Source: an uncultured Bacteroidota bacterium (GTDB lineage: Bacteria > Bacteroidota > Bacteroidia > Chitinophagales > Chitinophagaceae). From it: 20,783 nt of DNA. The stretch spans positions 1 through 20,783 of the forward strand of contig CAIJZG010000304.1 in the NCBI GenBank assembly GCA_903825065.1, written 5' to 3'. This document shows, piece after piece, positions 15,806-20,783 of the stretch. Every line of letters starts with the position of its first letter. Position 1 is the stretch's first letter. The notes beneath the pieces are model-generated. The model saw nothing but the letters and a program-made list of their open reading frames with translations, was not told the origin of the DNA and made no database searches. The translations under genes were made by a program, and so were the position numbers.

Positions 15806-16165
15806 ATGGAAAAAGTAATCATCGCAGATAAATTAGGATTGTTTTCTGAATACTGGAGTCCGAAAATAGTGGGAGAACTCAATGGACAACACATTAAACT
15901 TGTAAAATTGAAAGGCGAATTTGTATGGCATAAGCACGATGATGAGGACGAAATGTTTTTAGTGATCGAAGGTGTTTTGAAAATGGAATTGAGAGACAAA
16001 ACCATAGAAATTCATAAAAACGAATTTCTAATAGTGCCAAAGGGAACGGAACATAGACCAGTTGCAGACAAAGAAGTTTCTGTCATGCTGTTTGAACCAG
16101 CTTCTACTTTAAACACTGGAAATACCGAAAATGAATTAACCCAACACAAATTAGAAACCCTCTAG
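15806..16165 (+). CDS. Small single-domain cupin protein
   Basis: A 119-residue cupin with both metal-binding motifs: motif 1 is GEFVWHKHDDEDEMFLVIEG with H42, H44 and E49, and motif 2 is NEFLIVPKGTEHRPV with H83. Together these four residues are the standard 3-His/1-Glu metal site. Single-domain cupins of this size include isomerases, dioxygenases and sensors; no closer assignment is possible. No signal peptide is seen, so it is cytoplasmic. The last 20 residues are polar and probably disordered. It follows the acetyltransferase gene by 14 nt, which suggests joint expression. The gap after it (16166-16277) holds no gene and no clear terminator; a small 5-bp hairpin at 16256-16270 lies just before the next start. 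Confidence 0.88.
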   Translation: MEKVIIADKLGLFSEYWSPKIVGELNGQHIKLVKLKGEFVWHKHDDEDEMFLVIEGVLKMELRDKTIEIHKNEFLIVPKGTEHRPVADKEVSVMLFEPASTLNTGNTENELTQHKLETL

Positions 16166-16277
16166 ACCTGGATTAAAACATTTTAATTCATACAGGTAAG
16201 TACAGGACAGTTAGATTAAAGAAGAGATTTATATTGTATTGCTATATTAATAATACTGATAAAAAATCAGCATTACG

Positions 16278-18689
16278 ATGATCAATAGATTTACGATTGT
16301 TTGTTTCTTGATTTTATGCCATACTGTTGTTATTGCGCAGCTTTTGTCTAAAACAGATCTTAAAGAAAACTTCAAGAATCCGCCCTTTGAATACAGGGCT
16401 GTTTTCCCTTTTCAAGGGGCTGGTGGTGCGGACTATAAAGAATCTTCCAGTATACAACATCAATTAAATAATATTTACAACAGCTATGGATTTGGAGGCA
16501 TTATGGTAGCACCTACGAATGATCAATCTTTTGTTGGAAAGCAATTAAGTGAACCAAGTTATATGCACCATATAGGTAGCGGTCTTCAGGCGAAGCTTCC
16601 AAAAGGGGCATCCCCATGGCTAATGACATTACCTAAGGGCATCAAACCATATAAGTATAATTCCTCTACAGAAAATCTTCAAAATTCTAAACCTACTCCT
16701 CTCCCGGCCTATTTGAGCAAATTTTATTTTGAACAGCTAAGACAGATATTATCATACTCAAAAGAAAGAGGACGAAAAGTAGTATTCTACGACGAGATTG
16801 GCTACCCTAGTGGAATTGCCAATCACAGCACTCCTGATAAATTTCGTCGCAAGAGATTAGAAAAGGAAGAAGAAATTTTTATCGGACCTAAGGCAATTCA
16901 AAAAACAATCACTTGTAATGGAATACTAATGGCGGTTGTTGCTATGAATATGTCAACTCTTGAAAGAATAGATCTTACAAAACAAATGAAAAATAACAAC
17001 TTAAGCTGGCAGATTCCAGATGGTACTTGGAACTTGATGGTCTTTAGTTGTGTTTCCACCAAGATAGCAGGCGGTGAATTAGATTATTGCGCTGCTACCG
17101 ATTTTTTAGATCCTGAGACTGCGAATTGGTTTGTTCAGAAAGTGTATGAACCACTTGCTAAAGAAGTAGGCTCATATTTTGGAAATACTTTGTTTCAAAC
17201 TTTTTTTGATGATGTGGGGATCTTCGATGAAGAAAGGACTTGGACTGATAAGTTCAATGAAAAATTCAAGTCGCGCTTTGGAATTAATCCAGCCATTTAC
17301 TATCCGGCACTATGGCAAAACATCGGACCGGAAACTGACGCAGCAAGGGTAGCATTTTTCGACACAAGAGCAGAACTACTTGCCGATGGATTTCCAAAAG
17401 TGATTACCGAATGGGGTTCTAAAAATCACATTCAAGTTTCAGGGCATTGTCCTGGTAACTACGATCCTCAACCAGTGGATATGAATGGAGACCCATTTAA
17501 GTTTTATCGTGCTCAGCCAATTCCAATGGTTGATGTAATTTTCTCTTATCCTACCGGTCGGGATGGTTTTAAACTGATCAGTGATGGTGCTAATTACTAT
17601 GATAAACCTATTGTAGCTGCTGAAACTTTTAGTTCTTTTTCACCACCAGGAGAAACAGAAGGCTACCGAAGATTGATGGAATTGTATGTTCGGGGAATCA
17701 ATCGCTTAATGGGTTCAGGATTTCCAAAATCAGATTTACTTAATGATAAAAAAAGTTTTGCTGAATGGGTAGGGAGAACTTCTTTGATGCTTCAGGGTGG
17801 AAAAAGAGTTTCTGACATTGCAATTTTTTATCCCATTGCAGATCTGGAAGCATTTTATCATTTTGATGCGCCTGAGTATACCAAAGAAATGCGCTGGGGT
17901 ACTTTTGTTCCTTACGATAACGATTATCTTGCTATCGGTGAAATGTTATTGGGCAGTGTTCATCGCGATTTCACTTTCCTTCATCCTGATTTTTTATTAA
18001 GTGAAAAGATGAAGATCAAAGGACAATTACTTTCACTCGAAAACAAAGTGAACAGTCAGAATTATCGAGTGCTTATTTTGCCCGGACAGAAAGTAATTTC
18101 CCTGAAAGCCTTACAAAAAATAAAAGCCTATTTCGATCAGGGTGGATCAATATTAGCAACATCACTTTTACCTTCAATAGCTTCTGAACTTTCGGGAACA
18201 GAAAAAACTACAATCTCAAATAATCTGCAAGTACAGAAAATTATAAAAGATATGTTTGGAGTAGATGCAACACACCCAATGCCAGAAGGAGTAACTGCAA
18301 TCAAAAAAAATAATCTGAATGGACGCGCTGTGTTTATTCGAAACCCGAATGGAAAAATATTAGCAGAAACAATCAATCAATTAGATCTTTCTCCAGATGT
18401 GGTTTTTGAAGGAAACCCAAGTCCATCAAGTGCTGGTGGAATGTTGTCTTATACACATAAGAGAAAAGACAATCGTGATATTTACTTTTTCGCAAACTCG
18501 TCAGACGATAACATTGAAACAATGGTAGAGGTGAAGGGGATCATTCGTCCCGAATTATGGGATCCTACAAGTGGAACAAATACAATCATCAAACAAGTAG
18601 AAAATATAAATAAGTACGGACATCATTATACTAGGTTCTCACTTAAGTTAAATGCTGTTACAGCTTTATTTGTGGTATCTGCAAACTGA
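16278..18689 (+). CDS. Exported GH106-related glycosidase (alpha-L-rhamnosidase-like), divergent form
   Basis: An 803-residue protein with a signal peptide (20 residues ending VVIA before Gln21). The opening FKNPPFEYRAVFPFQGAGG and the following YGFGGIMVAP recall the first barrel strand of GH106 alpha-L-rhamnosidases, and FYFEQLRQILSYSKERGRKVVFYDEIGYPSG the second. Barrel residues that may be catalytic are D311/D312 and E318 in FFDDVGIFDEE, and E449 in AAETFSS; these are inferred from position only. The C-terminal end has the typical YFFANSSDDN and ELWDPTSG stretches of this group. The familiar N-terminal WWHW pattern of GH106 is missing, so it is a remote member and may act on another sugar. 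It lies 18 nt before a second GH106 gene, so the two are probably co-expressed, in the periplasm, on a rhamnose-containing glycan. Confidence 0.75.
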   Translation: MINRFTIVCFLILCHTVVIAQLLSKTDLKENFKNPPFEYRAVFPFQGAGGADYKESSSIQHQLNNIYNSYGFGGIMVAPTNDQSFVGKQLSEPSYMHHIGSGLQAKLPKGASPWLMTLPKGIKPYKYNSSTENLQNSKPTPLPAYLSKFYFEQLRQILSYSKERGRKVVFYDEIGYPSGIANHSTPDKFRRKRLEKEEEIFIGPKAIQKTITCNGILMAVVAMNMSTLERIDLTKQMKNNNLSWQIPDGTWNLMVFSCVSTKIAGGELDYCAATDFLDPETANWFVQKVYEPLAKEVGSYFGNTLFQTFFDDVGIFDEERTWTDKFNEKFKSRFGINPAIYYPALWQNIGPETDAARVAFFDTRAELLADGFPKVITEWGSKNHIQVSGHCPGNYDPQPVDMNGDPFKFYRAQPIPMVDVIFSYPTGRDGFKLISDGANYYDKPIVAAETFSSFSPPGETEGYRRLMELYVRGINRLMGSGFPKSDLLNDKKSFAEWVGRTSLMLQGGKRVSDIAIFYPIADLEAFYHFDAPEYTKEMRWGTFVPYDNDYLAIGEMLLGSVHRDFTFLHPDFLLSEKMKIKGQLLSLENKVNSQNYRVLILPGQKVISLKALQKIKAYFDQGGSILATSLLPSIASELSGTEKTTISNNLQVQKIIKDMFGVDATHPMPEGVTAIKKNNLNGRAVFIRNPNGKILAETINQLDLSPDVVFEGNPSPSSAGGMLSYTHKRKDNRDIYFFANSSDDNIETMVEVKGIIRPELWDPTSGTNTIIKQVENINKYGHHYTRFSLKLNAVTALFVVSAN

Positions 18690-18707
18690 TCACTAAACAA
18701 ATTATAA

Positions 18708-20783
18708 ATGAATCAGTCAATTTTAATCTTTTTTTTTCTAGTGCATTTTACTTTCAACGCCAATGCACAAACTACACTAGATCAAACACAATTTAAATCG
18801 CCTCCAAACTCATCAAAAGTGCACACCTGGTGGCATTGGGTGGGTGGCAATATTACCAAAGAAGGCATTACTAAAGATTTAGAAGCAATGAAAGCACATG
18901 GTATTGTTCAGGCTTCGATTTTTAATATTGGTGAGATCTACTCTAAAAAAGTAAATGTTCCGAAGATTAAATTCAATTCGCCAGAATGGATCAACATGTT
19001 TCAATGGGCATTGAAAGAAGCCAACAGATTAGGAATCACCATCGGTATTCAAACTATTGATGGTTTTGCAACAGTTGGGGGTTCATGGATAACACCTGAA
19101 TTATCCATGAAGCAATATGTATGGACAAAAACTTCTGTCAACGGTGGAAAAGAATTGAACATTAAACTTCCCGAGCCTGTAAAATTAGAAAACTTTTATC
19201 GCGACGAAGCAGTAATTGCTTTCCCGATGAAGGAAAACAGTAATTCATTTAAAGAAGCAAATCCTGAAATAATTGTCAATAAAGTATTTACTGGGCAAGT
19301 GCTTTTTGACGGCAATCCAAAAAGCGAAATTGATTTCAAAAAAAATCAGGTAGTTAATTTGCAATTTAGTAAAGATTTTACTTCTAATAAATTAGTTCTT
19401 TACCCGCATATACCATTTTGCTGGGACCTTGCGCTGGTGGATAATGGAAGAATCAAACTTGTATTTGCTCTTTCCACCTCCTACGATGGTCAAACTTTTA
19501 AAAAAGTTGCAGATCTGGAATTCGCAGGTGTAAACAAAGGTATTACTGCAACCTTTCCAACAACCACTGCAACATATTTTCGACTCGAATTGATAAAAAC
19601 AAGTTTTGTTTATTTTGATTTGCTTCCAATTGCAGAACTTGAATTGTTGAAAGAAAATGAACAACCACTATTTCGTCCACCTGTAACTTCCTTTTTTGAA
19701 AAAACTTCCTCTGTGTATGACTTGAATGAAAATGCATTGGATGCAAACACAAAAAATAGGTTTAGTCCTATTTTAGAAAAATCAGTCATTGATTTATCAA
19801 AATATTTGACAGTTGATGGAAAACTTAAATGGACTGCACCTAAAGGCCGTTGGCAGATCATCCGTTTTGGTTATACTTCAACGGGAGTTAAAGTTGATCC
19901 GGCATCACCTGAAGGTTTGGGATTGGAAGTAGATAAAATGGATACGGCAGCACTGAATGTACATATCAATAGCTATGCGAAAAAACTGCTGGAAGCTGCA
20001 GGAAAGTATAGGGGCAATACACTAAAGTTTTTCTTGATGGATAGCTGGGAAGCCCAATTTCAAACATGGTCTAAAGATTTTGCAAATGCGTTTAAAGATC
20101 GTCGTGGCTATAATATTCTTCCCTGGATTCCTGTTTTATGTGGCGAAACGGTAGGAAGCACGGAACTTTCGGAAGCATTTCTTTTTGATTTTCGAAAAAC
20201 AATAGGCGATCTGATCGATCAAAATTTTTACAAACATTTTTCTGAATTGAGTCACCGTAATAAAATGGAATATCATGGTGAAACAATTTACGGTGGCTGG
20301 GGTGCCTATCCTCCGATGGATGCATTAAAAAGTAACGAATATATTGATTTGCCTATGACCGAATTTTGGGCGGGTGCCAATTCAAATAATTTGCTTGAAT
20401 ATCAACCTTCAAACAGGCCAGCATTTTCTATGCCTACTTCTTCTGCACTTGCATTCAACAAAAAGATCATTGGCTCAGAAGCCTACACTGGGAATGCACA
20501 TTATTCTGAAACCCCAGGCGATTTAAAACCATATGGTGATGCTGCCTTTTGTTCTGGTGTTAATCAAATTATATTGCATAGTTATGTGCATCAGCCTTTT
20601 GATTTAAAACCAGGAATGACTTTAGGTAAATTTGGCGGACACTATAACCGCAACAATCCAGTCTGGGAATTTAATCAGGATTGGCTAAAGTATCAATCAA
20701 GAGTACAATATATCCTTCAAAAAGGAGAACCAGTTGTTGATGTGCTATTTTACATTGGGGATCAATTGCCTTTGTTTTACAGC
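18708..20783 (+). CDS. Exported GH106 alpha-L-rhamnosidase-like protein (3' end cut by window)
   Basis: The frame opens at ATG 18708 and stays open for 692 codons to the window edge. A signal peptide (MNQSILIFFFLVHFTFNANA, then Gln21) is followed by the GH106 opening KVHTWWHWVGGNITKEGITKDLEAMK, then ASIFNIGEI, SPEWINMFQWALKEANRLG and GGSWITPELSMKQYVW, all close to known GH106 alpha-L-rhamnosidases. Candidate active-site acids are D445 and E448 in MDSWEA, the glutamate of EYHGETIYGG, and E591 in GSEAYTG. The family releases terminal L-rhamnose from pectic rhamnogalacturonan and other plant or microbial glycans. A run of nine T lies in the signal-peptide codons. The missing part should hold the C-terminal beta domains. 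With the gene before it, it suggests the start of a glycan utilisation locus reaching beyond the window. Confidence 0.88.
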   Translation, partial: MNQSILIFFFLVHFTFNANAQTTLDQTQFKSPPNSSKVHTWWHWVGGNITKEGITKDLEAMKAHGIVQASIFNIGEIYSKKVNVPKIKFNSPEWINMFQWALKEANRLGITIGIQTIDGFATVGGSWITPELSMKQYVWTKTSVNGGKELNIKLPEPVKLENFYRDEAVIAFPMKENSNSFKEANPEIIVNKVFTGQVLFDGNPKSEIDFKKNQVVNLQFSKDFTSNKLVLYPHIPFCWDLALVDNGRIKLVFALSTSYDGQTFKKVADLEFAGVNKGITATFPTTTATYFRLELIKTSFVYFDLLPIAELELLKENEQPLFRPPVTSFFEKTSSVYDLNENALDANTKNRFSPILEKSVIDLSKYLTVDGKLKWTAPKGRWQIIRFGYTSTGVKVDPASPEGLGLEVDKMDTAALNVHINSYAKKLLEAAGKYRGNTLKFFLMDSWEAQFQTWSKDFANAFKDRRGYNILPWIPVLCGETVGSTELSEAFLFDFRKTIGDLIDQNFYKHFSELSHRNKMEYHGETIYGGWGAYPPMDALKSNEYIDLPMTEFWAGANSNNLLEYQPSNRPAFSMPTSSALAFNKKIIGSEAYTGNAHYSETPGDLKPYGDAAFCSGVNQIILHSYVHQPFDLKPGMTLGKFGGHYNRNNPVWEFNQDWLKYQSRVQYILQKGEPVVDVLFYIGDQLPLFYS

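Noticed and set aside
16256..16270. Small hairpin CTGAT-AAAAA-ATCAG before the GH106 pair
   Set aside because: A 5-bp A/T-rich stem is likely by chance and has no further support as a regulator or terminator.
19392..20325. Minus-strand open frames in the last part of the window
   Set aside because: They lie opposite the continuous GH106 coding frame that starts at 18708; their peptides are rich in Phe, Ser and Cys and resemble no family.

Overview
The window looks like a stretch of chromosome from a member of the Bacteroidota, most likely near the Chitinophagaceae. This is inferred from the low G+C content, mostly TAA stops, absence of clear Shine-Dalgarno sequences, a clean TAnnTTTG -7 box, signal peptides whose mature part starts with Gln, a one-chain E1 alpha/beta dehydrogenase, and GH106-type glycosidases. 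No rRNA, tRNA, CRISPR array, transposase or phage gene was seen.

Layout. (1) 1-119: C-terminal end of a galE-like epimerase gene. (2) 230-1291, minus: prfA (release factor 1). (3) 1405-7532, plus: a tight four-gene run (gaps of 1, 14 and 20 nt) encoding four exported hydrolases: an N-acyl-D-amino-acid deacylase, an S12 (beta-lactamase-fold) serine hydrolase, an M19 dipeptidase and an Ntn-type penicillin-acylase-family amidase. (4) 7507-7659: a compound imperfect inverted repeat between convergent genes, with one arm overlapping the last codons of the acylase. (5) 11230-7664, minus: a fused 2-oxoacid dehydrogenase E1 followed by a second exported S12 hydrolase. (6) 12101-11331, minus: a Bax-inhibitor-1-like membrane protein with its own promoter and terminator. 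(7) 13062-12196, minus: a polysaccharide deacetylase lipoprotein. (8) 13288-15135, plus: a fused gamma/alpha 2-oxoacid:ferredoxin oxidoreductase subunit, followed at once by a terminator and without a beta-subunit gene beside it. (9) 15270-16165, plus: a GNAT acetyltransferase and a small cupin protein. (10) 16278-20783, plus: two exported GH106-related glycosidases in tandem, the second cut by the window edge.

How the parts may work together. The four-enzyme run, with the second S12 enzyme facing it, reads as a periplasmic set for dismantling acylated or D-residue-containing small peptides, such as peptidoglycan fragments, lipopeptides or N-acyl amino acids. The Ntn enzyme and the deacylase would remove acyl groups, the S12 enzymes would act next to D-residues, and the dipeptidase would finish dipeptides. 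The fused E1 could feed branched-chain keto acids from freed amino acids into acyl-CoA, but that link is inference. The GH106 pair points to a rhamnose-containing polysaccharide locus continuing past the right edge. No SusC/SusD pair is visible.
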